This document shows, piece by piece, positions 45,412 to 56,864 of a stretch of 64,000 nt of DNA (position 1 is the first letter of the stretch; the number at the start of each line of letters is the position of its first letter). This stretch comes from Balanoglossus misakiensis (taxonomy: Eukaryota; Hemichordata). The notes beneath the pieces were generated by a model. That model saw nothing but the letters and a program-made list of their open reading frames with translations. It was not told the origin of the DNA and ran no database searches. A program made the translations under genes and the position numbers. Location: contig CM082597.2 in assembly GCA_040954595.2 (NCBI GenBank), positions 9,176,001-9,240,000 on the forward strand, in the 5' to 3' direction.

Positions 45412-46940
45412 TGTAGAGGCCATAAATTGTCACTGTGTGGCACTATAGCAATTGCCACTGAAGAGCCACATCCCTGTTAGACTAGTATCTAGCCGTATTT
45501 TGTCTGCTTTGCTTTCAAAACTACGTCAAGCTTCATGCATGCCATTGGCCCAATTTCCAATGATTGGACAAAGGTTATACATATATGTGTAATGAAGGAT
45601 GGGTAACATTTTTATTTTAAACTTAGCTTTCCTTTACACCAAATCACCATTGTTCACTTTATGTAAGTAACTTCATTCAAGGGGACGCTAGTTACAACAC
45701 AAAACCCCCTAGCTAGATTATAATTATCCACACCCTACAATCTCTGTATTGGAGAATAACTGTGTACAAGTGTCATATGCGATACCATCACTCTAAAATT
45801 TCCAAGAGATTTCGTCAGTAAAGCTGACCCAGAATTCATATGCTGAGTCATTAACGTTCCTAGAACAAGATGGACAAACTGTCGATGTGAGATGTTTTAA
45901 GATGACCTTTTGATTTTGAGCTAATCAGGAACTTTTAATTTGATCCAGGTTGAGTTCATGACTTTCCGGATTCACCCGAAGTTACTCCGAAATGGTTCGG
46001 ATGTAAACACGAATAATATCCAAAATGGCTGCCTCCAGGGGGATCGTGTTCGAGTGAGATTTGATGAACTATTGCTGATGATTGATGCTCGTCGTCGATA
46101 AGAGTTGAAGCCCAGTAGTAGTATACAGATCGGACTTATTGTTTGTTGTGTTCCAGTAGTTTCAGAAGAATAGAATAGTATTTTGACTAGTATTTGTGTT
46201 CGGCCAGCGACCTGCTGATCTGTTGCTATGAACATTGTCAGCATGTCATGTACATCAGGATGTTAGTACAGGCTGTACAGTACTGTCTGCATAGCTGCAG
46301 TTCAGTAGCTGAGGCTTTGCCTTGGATTACTGCGAGTCTACGACGGTCTGCTGCCTTTCTGAGGGAATTGCTGATTATCCTCATTGATTTCCTGAACTCT
46401 GACTTTTGGAAATTCCGTCGACCATCGTTGGATTTTGCCAACTAAAGACAGTCATCAATGGAACTATTTATGTGCACATCATACAGCTGGGTACATTGAT
46501 ATACAGGCAACAGATACATTTTTCATTCTGTTTTATGCCCAGGGTGTAATTTCTAGTGGCATAGCGTATAATCTTTCATGTGGTGAATTATACATTTGAG
46601 AGTAGGTAGTTTTAAGATGGTGAATGTAGTTGATTTTTCATGTGTGAACCCCCTTGGGAGAAAGTTTGATTTCCTAATTTGTAAAATAATTCAAACTACA
46701 GTAGGATGTTGATTATCCGAATTGTTCTGTTATCTGCATTTGCTCTCGTTTTTATTGTGCAGCACTGTGGTGATAATTGTTATCCTTGTTGAAGTTTGTA
46801 CATACTTGTGAAGTTATTTGATGATAGATGAGTTCATTACAAGAGTGTTGAAGCAGAGGTCGCGTTTACACAAAAAAGATGTATGCATAAATACCTACTT
46901 TCATTTGAGTCAGTATTGATGCACAGGTAACAGCCAATCT
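45412..46940 (+). repeat. Block A', LTR of a relative of the Gypsy element
   Basis: It opens TGTAGAGGC, then GGCACTATAGCAATTGCCAC and AGAGCCACATCCCTG, closely like the first 90 bp of the LTRs at 48,418 and 57,336. Further in, TTTCTGAGGG, GTCGACCATCGTTGGATTTT and similar phrases echo the LTR order. No gag or pol follows, so it looks like a solo LTR of a related but longer family. Its end is uncertain. Confidence 0.55.
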
Positions 46941-47689
46941 AGCACAATGATCAAAGTAAACCGTACCGGCTGAGTATGTCTTAATTGGAGGTAACAATCA
47001 AGCTAGCAGAGAGCGTGTCAGATTTGTGGATCAGTTTGCAGTTTTCAGGCAAGATGACATTTAATTGTTTATGTCTCACTGTACTTTGACATCATATATC
47101 TTACTAGATTAAAATTCACAAGTCTCAAAAATAATTATGAAGTTTCATTCAAATGTTATCCAATTGCGTATGTTATTTGCCGCCACACTTGATATTTTTC
47201 TGTTATAACTCTAAACTTTGACCTGTGCCGTGCCATAGCAACCAGTTTGTTTACGCTGTTGTTGTCATTTAGGGGCACCAAATTGTAAATTTGCTGAAGC
47301 CATACCACTAACATATCAGCATTTTGCGCAGTCACTGCTGAATTTGTGCTGGTAAACTAGTCGGAACAAAGTACATGTATAGCTGTTGTCAGTTTTCCAA
47401 ACCACCTAGTGATTTTGAAAATCTAGCAATCGCAAAAGATGCGAACGATGTGCATGCATCTATTTCTTCAAAAACTGTAAACGGACACTTGATAGAGATG
47501 TCAAAGTGGCAGCAAATAATACAATGCACTGTGTGAAAGAGGTGAGTGTGGAATGGAGAAGGCATGGTAGAACTTTTTGTCAAACGTGCACGTGTGAATA
47601 TTTTAGCAAGAGGGGGAAGAAAGTTAGCCTTGCAAAGTACAGGAGGATAGACACTGCCACTGGCACCAGTAATGACATCACCCAATTCC
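46941..47689. other. No supported gene
   Basis: No exon, domain or clear repeat was seen. The last 300 bp may belong to a decayed relative of Harbinger-like element 1, whose end lies at 47,759. Confidence 0.35.
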
Positions 47690-47759
47690 AAAACAGGGTG
47701 ATCCCCTCCCCTATAATCCACCCCCCCCCCCCCCACGGCTGAAGCAACCGACCAGTCCC
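47690..47759. mobile_element. Terminal fragment of Harbinger-like element 1 family
   Basis: ATAATCCACC, a C-run, GGCTGAAGCAACCGACCAGT and CCC are the reverse complement of the left end at 36,356-36,420, with TTA next to it at 47,760. The other terminus was not found. Confidence 0.6.
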
Positions 47760-47762
47760 TTA

Positions 47763-48417
47763 GTAAGCTCATGATTTATGTGAAGTTAAACACAGGTTGT
47801 ATTGTGAAGTAATTGTTAGTGTATCACCAGCGAAGACATGAGTGTATACTGCTACAAACATCAAAATGTAGAGACATTTGGAAGTCAATAAAATCAGCAA
47901 TTTTCTCTTCCACCAGACCCAGTTCGACGATACAAGGTGAAATTATTTGTGTCCATCAAATCCTGATAACAACCAGACTCATAGTATCTACATAAGAAAT
48001 GTATTTGCAGAACAGTGGTGAGTTTTTTGCTGAGGCCTATGGCCAGCAAATTGTTAAAACACAAATGTTTTATTGCAAGGGCAATATCATGATTGTTAGC
48101 CTGCGCGCAAGGGGTGGTGATCTCTGACCATAAAATTGATGATGCCCAAGCAGAGAGCGCCAGCCTGAGGGCAGGCTGAAAATCGTGATGTTTCCCGAGC
48201 ATTTTGAGTTACTCATTTTCTTAACCAGAATATTTGGTACATAAAGAATAGAACAAATTCCGGGTTGTGGCCATGCGAATCTGATGTGTTCATTATCCAT
48301 TTGCAGTAAAATGTCATCCAACTGAATAGATTAAGGTGCGTTGCTCTTTGAAGCCATATATGTGGGAGATTGAGATTGATTCCAACAACAATTTGTCATG
48401 TGCAGAAAAGATGCACA
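47763..48417 (-). repeat. Block B' with palindromic insertion
   Basis: The reverse complement of block B (35,946-36,352), interrupted at about 48,035-48,270 by extra sequence. The extra part contains GGGCAATATCATGATT...AATCGTGATGTTTCCC, a worn relative of the foldback at 6,061. The Gypsy element has inserted at its right edge (CACA at 48,414-48,417). Confidence 0.65.
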
Positions 48418-49545
48418 TGTAGAGGCTTTAAATCATCGTGGTATTTAGTCACTGTTTGGCGCTATAGCCATTGCCACGATCAGAGCCGCATCCCTGTATT
48501 ATTCACATATATCTCATTTTTGAACATTGGGCATCATGTGACGATGAGAAAGTAGTTCTATGTTGTGTTTGACTGTGTATGTCTGTACGATGATTTGATG
48601 ACGAATCACTATTACTTTTCTGTAGACTGAAGTATTTTCTGTAATTTGATGGTGTAGTTACAAGCTCACATGATGTGCGCTATTATTTTTACAAATTCTA
48701 GCGAGCTTGTCATATATCACTACGCACTGTCAAGGGTCTATGGCGTGATGGCTGATAGTGAGTAGTTTTTGTAGAGTTTCGATCCGAAGTTCGAGAGAGT
48801 TTTTGTTGAGTCGATCTGGCGCAGATTTTGGCCAGAGTGTGCGTACCGAGTCGTGAATGTCCCTGGAGCGGTTCGACTATTCACCAGTTCCAGAGGACAA
48901 GAGCGAGATATGGTATTTTGAGAACTTTCGATTTCGATTTTTTATATCGGAATTGATCGAGAACTTTCCAGTTAAACTAGCTAGGTGAGTTGTACGTGCT
49001 TTCCGATCTCGCTCGATGTGATCCGAACATCGCCCGAGCAGATTCCAGAACTTTTCCAGGTGGCTGCCGCTATTTCTGAGGGTTTTGCCGATATGTTGCT
49101 GATGTCCCGAACTCGACGTTTCTGAGGGTTTCGCCGATTTGTTGCTGATTTTGCTGAACTTGACTTTCGTGTATCGTGAGAAGAGTTTCGTCGATCGTCG
49201 TTGGATTGCAGAACTGTTGTCTACACAGTGAACAGTGCAGCTGAGTATACATTGACAGAGACAGTAGAGACATTGAACGCTTTATTTCGTAGATAGTGTG
49301 CATTTTTCTAGAGTTTCTTGTTGTGCTTTGAATGTGTTTCAGAGAGATATTATAGTGTTTTCTGAGAAAGATATCAGTGTGTGGTGTGTCTGTTTCAATC
49401 CCCCTGTCTGTAAGAATGCTGATGCTGTATCTGTGTACCAATGTCAGCAGCCAAACCTCAGACCGATGCCCAATTGAAAGAGAGAGAGATCTTTTGCTGT
49501 AGCTACGTACTTGTTAGACCATTGTCCGGCAAGAAACGGGTTACA
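48418..49545 (+). repeat. 5' LTR
   Basis: It starts TGTAGAGGCTTTAAATC and ends GAAACGGGTTACA. It is collinear with the 3' LTR over its full length. It contains paired TTTCTGAGGGTTT phrases near 49,075 and 49,120. I could not place a promoter confidently. Confidence 0.92.
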
Positions 49546-49550
49546 TCAGA

Positions 49551-49568
49551 TGGCGCCCAAAATGAGTG
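49551..49568 (+). other. Primer binding site
   Basis: TGGCGCCCAAAATGAG starts five bases after the LTR. TGG pairs with the CCA end of a tRNA, as expected. The tRNA cannot be named from sequence alone. Confidence 0.7.
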
Positions 49569-49854
49569 AGGCTTGAGGGTTTGGTAGTTTGTTAGTGTGT
49601 TGACGTACCAGAGACAGATATACAGCGTTTGACAGGGATATATATTGAGACAGACACTGATTTTTGAATATAGTATAGTTATTAGTAGTAGATTTTGCTC
49701 ACTTTAAACAGGCGACTTACAGACACTCAGGTGAGTCATATATGTGTGTCCGTCGTTCAATAAAGGATTGTGTGTCCTTGTTGGAGTGAGTGAGTTGACG
49801 AGTGCAACACGTTGAAATTTTCCTGTACAATTTGTTGCATAGAAATACTAAAGT

Positions 49855-50202
49855 ATGGCCGAAAGTGACATATTTCAGCCTGTCGTTAGAGGGGAAGTGC
49901 CCATTCCTAGTATTAGAGGGGAGGCGTCCATTCCTAGCATTAAAGGGGAACAGCTCACTCCTAACATTAAAGGGGAGGTGTCCACTCCTACTGGCACTGT
50001 GCCACCCCCGAGGAAGGGTTTTTCTGATACAGCCACTACTGTCAAAACTGGCAGGGGTCGGGGTTTTGTTCGATACTCCCCTGGGGGTATAGCGCGAGAG
50101 CAGCGATTGACTAGTACGTTAGATGATCTCGAGAAATCATTGCATCAGAAAGAATCAGAGATTGAAAAGTTGCAAGAGTTGATGATCAAGCGGAAAAGTT
50201 AG
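49855..50202 (+). pseudogene. gag, N-terminal part (frameshifted)
   Basis: The ATG at 49,855 starts a 115-codon frame with four tandem nine-residue units (R-G-E-V-P-I-P-S-I type, 49,888-49,995) and a coiled-coil end ([10 protein letters not shown]). The coiled coil goes on in another frame from about 50,166 (A-E-K-L-D-A-D-E-S), so a one-base lesion near 50,170-50,200 separates it from the rest of gag. A programmed shift is possible, but no classic slippery site is seen. Confidence 0.7.
49888..49995 (+). repeat. Four 27-bp tandem repeats in gag
   Basis: AGAGGGGAAGTGCCCATTCC-type units start at 49,888, 49,915, 49,942 and 49,969, encoding R/K-G-E repeats of nine residues without a frame change. 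Confidence 0.85.
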
Positions 50203-51714
50203 ACGCAGACGAATCAGCTATTCGTCGATGGCTGGCTCTGTCTGATAGCGACACAGCTGGTATGGCTGTAGGTGGTCCACATACGCCAGCACCTGTGCCA
50301 TCTACACCTACATTATCTGGCTTTACCGAAAAGTCAGGTGATGGCGCGAGCAGTATGACTCAGGGTGTGACGCCTACTGTTTCTTCACCCCCTGGAGCGA
50401 TGGCAGCGCAAGCGAGCGATGCAATTGTTACGACTCCCCATGGTGCCGCGCGTTTTCCACATGCTGGTGCTGTGCCAGTAGCGTTTTATCAGCCGCCCCG
50501 ATTATCCACTTTTTCGGGCGATCCTGATAGAAAAATGGATGTAGATTTTGAGCTCTGGAAATATGAAGTCGACTGTTTGCGGCAAGATCCCACTCACAAC
50601 ATGAAAGTTTTAGTACAAACCGTTAGGAAATCGCTGCGCAGGTCTACTGGCCGACTTGTCATGAATATGGGCAGTGATGTTACGTTGGACCAAGTTTTGG
50701 ATAAACTCGAAATCAGTTTCGGGGAAGTCGAAACAGGAGCGCTGTTATTGGAGAAATTCTACAACAACAGTAAACAGAAAGAGAGCGAAACAGTTTCACA
50801 ATATGGAAACAGACTTGAAGCTGAGATCCACAAAATCCGCAGAAGAGGTGGGATTGGTCCCGATGCCATAGATGAAACTCTCAAAACTGTCTTCTGGCGA
50901 GGACTGAAGTCAGACAGAGTGTTCGATGTACTTCGTTCAGCAGTCCGAAAAGGCACCACTTTTGAGGAGCTGCTGCAGTTGGCGAGAAATGTAGAACAAG
51001 AAGGCAAAGAGCGTACTGGAGATGAGAAACCCAAACGGCAATTCATAGGAAGAACTCAACAGGTTACTTCAGCCGACGACAGTGGTAGCTCCAGTGGGAA
51101 GAATCTAGAAAGTGAGGCCATGAAGATGATAAAGTTGACAGTTGAAGGAATCCAGGGGTTAGCTGAAACAGTGAAGTCCCAAGCAGCTAGTATGAAGAGT
51201 CTGGAAACTGAAGTGAGACGCACCGCTGAACGAGTTGAAAAACTTGAACTCCAAAGAGGTGGACTGAACCGAACCCCAGAGACAGGTCCAGCACCGACCC
51301 AGAAAGATACCAGTTCTTCCAAACCATTTCAGTGCTACAACTGTGGGAAGGAAGGACATATGGCAAAGCATTGTAAGGAACCCAGGAAAGAAGATAGTAG
51401 ATCATGTTTCAAATGTGGAGAGCGAGGACACATTGCGAAACGCTGTGAGAAAGCCGATCGCCACAGTTCGTCGGGACTACCTCGTATCAATATGTGCAAA
51501 CTATACCGAGGTCAGTTAGGAAGAAAACCCATTCAAGTACAACCCCAGAGAGCTGGCTTGATTGGTGGTGCTATGGAAGGAAAAATCTTCGTCGAGGGAA
51601 CAGAAACGTCCTGTCTCATAGATACTGGATCCCAGGTTTCCACTATCAGCAAGAGTTTCTACGATGAGTACCTGTCTGCCTTACCCATACAGAGTACAGA
51701 AGACACCTTGACCA
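50166..51714 (+). CDS. gag main part with zinc knuckles, start of protease
   Basis: This frame covers the capsid-like region (F-S-G-D-P-D-R, W-K-Y-E-V, then helical [11 protein letters not shown]), a coiled coil, and two CCHC zinc knuckles, C-Y-N-C-G-K-E-G-H and C-F-K-C-G-E-R-G-H, that bind RNA. It continues directly into an aspartic protease with L-I-D-T-G-S-Q-V-S. The protease is cut at 51,715 by a TTAA element. The 80 or so codons after that point, up to 51,962, are element sequence. Confidence 0.85.
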
Positions 51715-51718
51715 TTAA

Positions 51719-52294
51719 AGGTCTCATGTCATGCTTTGGAAAGTTTTCATTTTTCCACGTCAAAAGCTCACCTAGGGTACCTGTCTATGCATTGCCTATT
51801 GTGTCGGTTCCGAAAAATGTGCGCGAATGCCGGAATTTGCCCCCTTTTTTCATGCCTGTGATCGGGGAGCCACTTCGCACTCGAGCCAGGCGAAGGTATT
51901 TGCATATGGACAAACAAGTACACTACGTCGTAGTGTACCATTCTGTTTACAGTAAAGTGTAATTATCGGTCCATGAGTAATTAAGTCCACAGACAAAGAC
52001 AAGCTATATAAACAGTGTTCAAAGCAAAGGAAGCCCTTGCCTCACATTGCAGGCAGAGGATTTACAAAGGTGTGAAAGACTATTTGTCCACATCAAGATA
52101 AGTCTTCGGCTTAACTTCGAAAAGCCGAAAAAAATCAACTGAGTTGGGTTAGGGGTACACGCCCACCCGCCACTTTTACTTGCTTGTTATCTAAGCACAA
52201 GGGGCAAAACGCATTGCAAGATAGTAACATACGTTAACTTCAAGACCCAAATAGTGATTTTACGCGTGGTTGTATAGGGCATGGCATGAGACCT
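51719..52294. mobile_element. TTAA-flanked MITE inside the Gypsy protease
   Basis: The ends AGGTCTCATGTCATGC and GCATGGCATGAGACCT are inverted repeats (16 bp, one mismatch). TTAA stands at 51,715-51,718 and 52,295-52,298. Across the site the protease reads T-L-T-I-K-G and resumes A-N-D-Q-P-I-P, so excision with one TTAA restores the frame. The element has no transposase. It is a different family from the element in LINE-1. Confidence 0.88.
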
Positions 52295-52298
52295 TTAA

Positions 52299-53027
52299 GG
52301 GAGCCAATGACCAGCCGATACCCTTCATAGGCATTGTCGAGGCAGTCATGTCCTTCCCCTTGATGATTTCGGTGATGATCGAGAATACACGATTCCTGCA
52401 TTGCTTGTACCAGACAACGAGTACAACAAAGTGGTGCCAGTGTTGATTGGGATGAACCTACTTGAATTGTACCCCAGGGCTTCAATCAAGACTCAGAGAC
52501 GGAGAGGAGCCAGATTGTGTAGAATATCAGCTGTTGCCGAAGGAGTTTTCAGAAAGTTAGATGCTAGAGACCGTTTTGTTGGAAAGAAAGGTGACTTGGG
52601 ACCTGTACGAGCTCTGATACGACACCCAGTGAAATTGGATCCAGGACATGGTACCACTATCTGGGGACGTGCCAGGAAAGGACTGCTGGGTGATCAGTAT
52701 ATTGTCTCAGTGGAGCCGACCTCTGAAAATTCAGGAGACTACACCACGAGTCCTGCAGTTTCAGTTTTGAAATGTCAACAACACAAGTCGAAAGTGCCTG
52801 TGTGTGTGCAGAATATGTCGTCCACCCCAGTAACCATTCGACCGGGGGAGATCATAGCTAGAGTACATGTTGTCACTTGGTTTGGTAGACCAGATGAGTA
52901 TGCTGCTGTTATGGAAGACGCCAGTGACACCGAAGGCAAGCCAACGTCATCAGGGAAGTCTGTACCGAGTTCGAGAAAGATAGTCCTGCAGAGTGGAATA
53001 GAATTCGACGTGTCCAATCCCCGATAG
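52299..53027 (+). pseudogene. Protease C-terminus and linker (frameshifted)
   Basis: After the MITE the frame gives P-I-P-F-I-G-I-V-E-A-V, then shifts by one near 52,345 to D-D-F-G-D-D-R-E-Y-T-I-P and L-I-G-M-N-L-L, the end of a Gypsy-type protease. It runs to a UAG at 53,025-53,027. A second shift near 52,940-52,970 is implied, because the RT frame is already open upstream of 53,033. Confidence 0.7.
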
Positions 53028-54724
53028 ATGAGATGCAACTGAAGAAAGTGTCTGATCTTCTACAGCAGAAAGAAGAAGTCTTTTCCAAACATGAAAACGA
53101 CTTAGGATATAGCTCCGTCGAGAAACACAAGATTCGCTTGTCCGATGACCAGCCGATCAGAGAGAGACATAGAAGAATCCCACCCGCCATGTATGAGGAG
53201 GTGCGGCAGGTTTTGAGAGGAATGCAAGAAAGTGGAGTAATTCGAGAATCTCATAGTCCTTGGGCGGCGCCCATAGTATTGGTCCGCAAGAAGGATGGTC
53301 AGACCCGACTGTGTATCGATTATCGTAAGCTGAATTCTCGTACAATTCGTGACTCGTACGCACTGCCAAGAATCGATGAGAGCCTAGAAGCCATTGGAGG
53401 AGCAAGGTGGTTTTCCTCTTTGGACCTAAAGTCGGGATACTGGCAGATCGGAATGTCCGAAGAAGATATCGAGAAGACAGCTTTTTTGACACCAATGGGA
53501 TTTTGGGAGTGCACCACCATGCCCATGGGTTTGACAGGGAGCCCTGCCACATTTCAGAGATGCATGGATAAATGTCTAGGAGATCTTCACTTGAACGTTT
53601 GCCTCGTATACCTCGACGATATCATCATTTTCTCCAAAACGTTTGATGAGCATCTGGAGCGTTTGTCACTAGTTCTTGACCGACTCAGAGAGAAAGGCTT
53701 AAAACTCAAACCGAGTAAATGCCAGCTGCTTAGATCCAGAGTCAAATACTTGGGCCACATCATATCCGAGAATGGCATTGAGACTGATCCTGACAAAGTT
53801 CGCGCCCTGAAAGAATGGAAGGTACCCACCTCTGCTAGAGAAGTCAAAAGATTCCTAGGCTTTGCTGGATACTATCGACGCTTCGTCGAAGGCTACTCCA
53901 ACATTGTGAAGCCCTTGAACGAGTTGACAGCCGGATTACCTACCAAGAGAAAAGCCAATGGTAGAAGCCGTGAAAGACCATGTAGATTGCCACCGTTTGA
54001 ATGGAGACCAGAGCATCAGAAGGCGTTTGACACAGTCATAGAGAAACTTACCAGCCCACCCATATTGGCGTATGCTGATTACAGTAAGCTGTTCGAACTC
54101 CATACCGACGCAAGCCACACTGGATTGGGGGCTGTGTTGTACCAGGGAGATGGAGAGCAGAAGAGAGTCATCATGTATGCTAGTAGAAGTCTGTCTCACA
54201 GCGAAAGGAATTACCCGGCACACAAACTGGAATTTCTCGCACTCAAGTGGGCGGTGACCGAAAAGTTCCATGATTACTTGTATGGAAACAAATTTCTGGT
54301 AGTAACAGACAACAACCCACTGACTTATGTCAACACTACCGCGAAGTTAGACGCAACGGGTCATAGATGGCTAGCCGCTCTATCAACCTATGACTTTCAG
54401 CTGATGTATAGACCAGGAAAGCAGAACAGCGACACTGATGGACTATCACGCCAAGTTCCTAAAGTTCCACAGCGCCAGAGATTTGAGAGAAGAGAAGAAG
54501 TAGATACGAAGATGTCAGAGCCAGAAGATGAAGCAGTCCTCCTGTCGGAAGAAGTAGTTCGAGTGATGTGTCAGACCCCTCAGGTATCCAACCATGCTTG
54601 GGTGGAGGCGATAACCTGTACAGAGGACTCAGTTCCCAAGAGTCTGGATGAACCCCTGTCTGTTCCCGGTGTAGTGTCGTTACCGGCTATCAGTGGAAGA
54701 AACTACAAGAGGAAGATCAGATGA
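52961..54724 (+). CDS. Reverse transcriptase and RNase H
   Basis: The frame carries L-C-I-D-Y-R-K-L-N, S-S-L-D-L-K-S-G-Y-W, and Y-L-D-D-I-I-I-F-S (active site) of a Ty3/Gypsy RT. The connection follows (G-Y-Y-R-R-F), then RNase H with H-T-D-A-S-H, H-K-L-E-F-L-A-L and V-T-D-N-N-P-L-T-Y. This stretch is intact over about 500 codons. It ends at UGA 54,722-54,724, where the integrase frame has already started, so one more frameshift lies near 54,670-54,690. Confidence 0.9.
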   Translation, partial: CTEFEKDSPAEWNRIRRVQSPIDEMQLKKVSDLLQQKEEVFSKHENDLGYSSVEKHKIRLSDDQPIRERHRRIPPAMYEEVRQVLRGMQESGVIRESHSPWAAPIVLVRKKDGQTRLCIDYRKLNSRTIRDSYALPRIDESLEAIGGARWFSSLDLKSGYWQIGMSEEDIEKTAFLTPMGFWECTTMPMGLTGSPATFQRCMDKCLGDLHLNVCLVYLDDIIIFSKTFDEHLERLSLVLDRLREKGLKLKPSKCQLLRSRVKYLGHIISENGIETDPDKVRALKEWKVPTSAREVKRFLGFAGYYRRFVEGYSNIVKPLNELTAGLPTKRKANGRSRERPCRLPPFEWRPEHQKAFDTVIEKLTSPPILAYADYSKLFELHTDASHTGLGAVLYQGDGEQKRVIMYASRSLSHSERNYPAHKLEFLALKWAVTEKFHDYLYGNKFLVVTDNNPLTYVNTTAKLDATGHRWLAALSTYDFQLMYRPGKQNSDTDGLSRQVPKVPQRQRFERREEVDTKMSEPEDEAVLLSEEVVRVMCQTPQVSNHAWVEAITCTEDSVPKSLDEPLSVPGVVSLPAISGRNYKRKIR

Positions 54725-55890
54725 TAGGAAGACTGCGTTGGTATTTGAGCAGAGGACACTCTCCAACAAAGGAAGAGAAGGAGAAGGAGACGAGTTCCCT
54801 TGTTGCTGCATCGAGAGAATGGAACCGAAACTGCTTTCGAGAGGGAGTATTGTACCGAAAGAGACAGAGTCCCGAAGGAAAGCCGCAATATCAGCTAGTC
54901 TTACCAGCTCATTATCGTGGTACCGCACTAGAGGGAATTCACGATGATGTAGGCCATCTAGGACAGGAACGAACACTGGAATTGTTACGAGCCCGATTCT
55001 ATTGAGCATTCATGAGTAGAGATGTAGATCAGAAGATCAAGACATGTGAACGATGTACTAGAAGAAAACTACAGAGCAATCAGCAGGCCACAGCTCAGAT
55101 GGTTAGTATCCAGACTACTCAGCCCCTGTAACTAGTCTGTATGGACTACCTTACTGTTGAGGACTGAAAGGGAGGAGTAGGGAATATTTTGGTCATGACG
55201 GATCATTTTACCCGTTATGCCTTGGCGATCCCGACAGCGAATCAGAAGGCCAAGCCTACAGCCGATCATCTGTACAGACACTTCCTAGTTCATTATGGTT
55301 TTCCCAACAAACTGCACTCGGACCAGGGAAGAGATTTTGAATCTCAGGTGATACGTCAGCTCTGCGAGATCACTGGGATAGAGAAGACCCGCACTACTCC
55401 GTACCATTCCCAGGGCAACGGACATTGTGAAAGGTTCAATAGGACGTTACTTGATATGTTGGGGACGCTGTCGCAAGATAAGAAGTCAAACTGGAAGAAG
55501 TACGTTGAGCCGCTCGTCCACGCGTACAACTGTACACAGAACGATGCCACTGGTTTCTCGCCGTACTACCTTATGTATGGAAGACATCCAAGACTTCCTA
55601 TCGACATATACATGGGTTTACAGTCAGAGACGGAGGGAAGTGGATATGGTAGTTATGTCAGTGAGATGAGAGATCGACTAGCCGACGCCTACAAGCTGGC
55701 TGCAAGCAAGTCCAGAGCGAGTTCTGCCCAGAACAAGAAGAGATATGACAAGAAGACCCAGGAGGCTATGTTGGAGCCAGGAGACATAGTTCTTGTGAAG
55801 AATGTTAGCATCAGAGGGAAACACAAAATCGCCGACAGATGGGAACGCCAGTGTTACCGAGTGATCCGAAGAATCAGCCCTACACCGTGA
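54680..55890 (+). pseudogene. Integrase with three stop codons
   Basis: The zinc-binding H-H-C-C region is present (H-D-D-V-G-H-L-G and C-E-R-C), then the catalytic core with V-M-T-D-H-F-T-R, H-S-D-Q-G-R-D-F-E and G-N-G-H-C-E-R-F-N (D-D-E set), and the C-terminal D-I-V-L-V-K-N. In-frame stops lie at about 55,003 (UGA where relatives have Trp), 55,129 (UAA) and 55,165 (UGA). The frame is lost again near 55,870. This copy cannot make integrase. Confidence 0.85.
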
Positions 55891-56864
55891 AATCTGAAGG
55901 ACCTGATGGAAAAGAGAGAACTTTGCATAGGAACCTGCTTTTACCATGTAGTACTGTGCCTATACAGTATCCAGAGAGACCCATGAAAGCATGCAAAGAA
56001 GAAAAGATCAAAGGAGAGATGGATGGACCCAGAACTCGTAGTCGAGCGAAGATAGAGAAACAGAAAGATCAGTATGACGATGACTCAGATGAAGAGACTG
56101 ATGGAGTATGGAAGATACAAGTTCCCTAGGAGATTGGTGGAGTCAAACAGTTTGGTACACCTTTCAGTCAAACTGATACGCTGGTGGATAGTCCTAGAAA
56201 GAGCTTTGCAACTTCTCCATTGCTGAAGGTGGACACTCCTCAGAAATCTCCAAATGGTAGAAGAGTGTATTTTGAGAGTCCAGAGATGCAGTTGTCACCG
56301 ACTGAGGATGAGACGAGTATTGTGTACGAGACTGAAAATGAAATTTCTGGTGGACCACAGACATCTCCAGGTGTCTTGTCTCCAGATGCACCAGTGTTTG
56401 TCCCGACAGAGCAGTCATTACCAGAAGAATTGGAGCAGGAAGAGTTGTCTGATGATTCAGCAGTATCAGATGCCGTTGATGATCCTGATAGACATCCTTC
56501 TATCCAGATCGATAGAACGCTACCCAGAAGGTCCCATCGAGTTCGAAGACCGCCTGAGAAGCTGAACCTTTCTCATATATGTACAGGAAGAGATGGTAGA
56601 ACAGATGTCGATGAAGAATCGCTGAGAGAACTCTTGTCGAGAGTTATGGTCCTCTTGAGGAGGGAACGAGTGACGAGCAGCGGTCTAGAGAAAACAGATG
56701 CTACAGAATCTGGAATAGATGCAGATTTCAGTAGATGTGCCGGTTCCGAAGATTTGCTACCAGATGCAGACCAGGAACAAGCTGAGAGGATTGATGCTTT
56801 GATCCAGGCGAAGAATGACGTGCACTCGAAGCTATCCAGTGGTACGTGCCCATGGTTGACGTGA
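55839..56864 (+). pseudogene. Pol C-terminal extension, acidic tail
   Basis: From V-K-S-E-G-P-D-G-K-E-R-T and H-R-N-L-L-L-P, the usual end of Gypsy integrases, the frame continues with a charged tail (R-T-R-S-R-A-K, D-D-D-S-D-E-E-T) to UAG at 56,127. It then goes on in the same frame to 56,864 with S-P-R-K-S and R-S-H-R-V-R-R-P-P-E-K-L. No chromodomain or membrane segment is visible. The long tail could be part of Pol or a separate small ORF. Confidence 0.6.

Noticed and set aside
56184-56864. Envelope gene of the Gypsy element
   Set aside because: The 226-codon segment is acidic and proline/serine-rich, without a signal peptide, membrane span or cysteine pattern. It reads on from Pol in the same frame.
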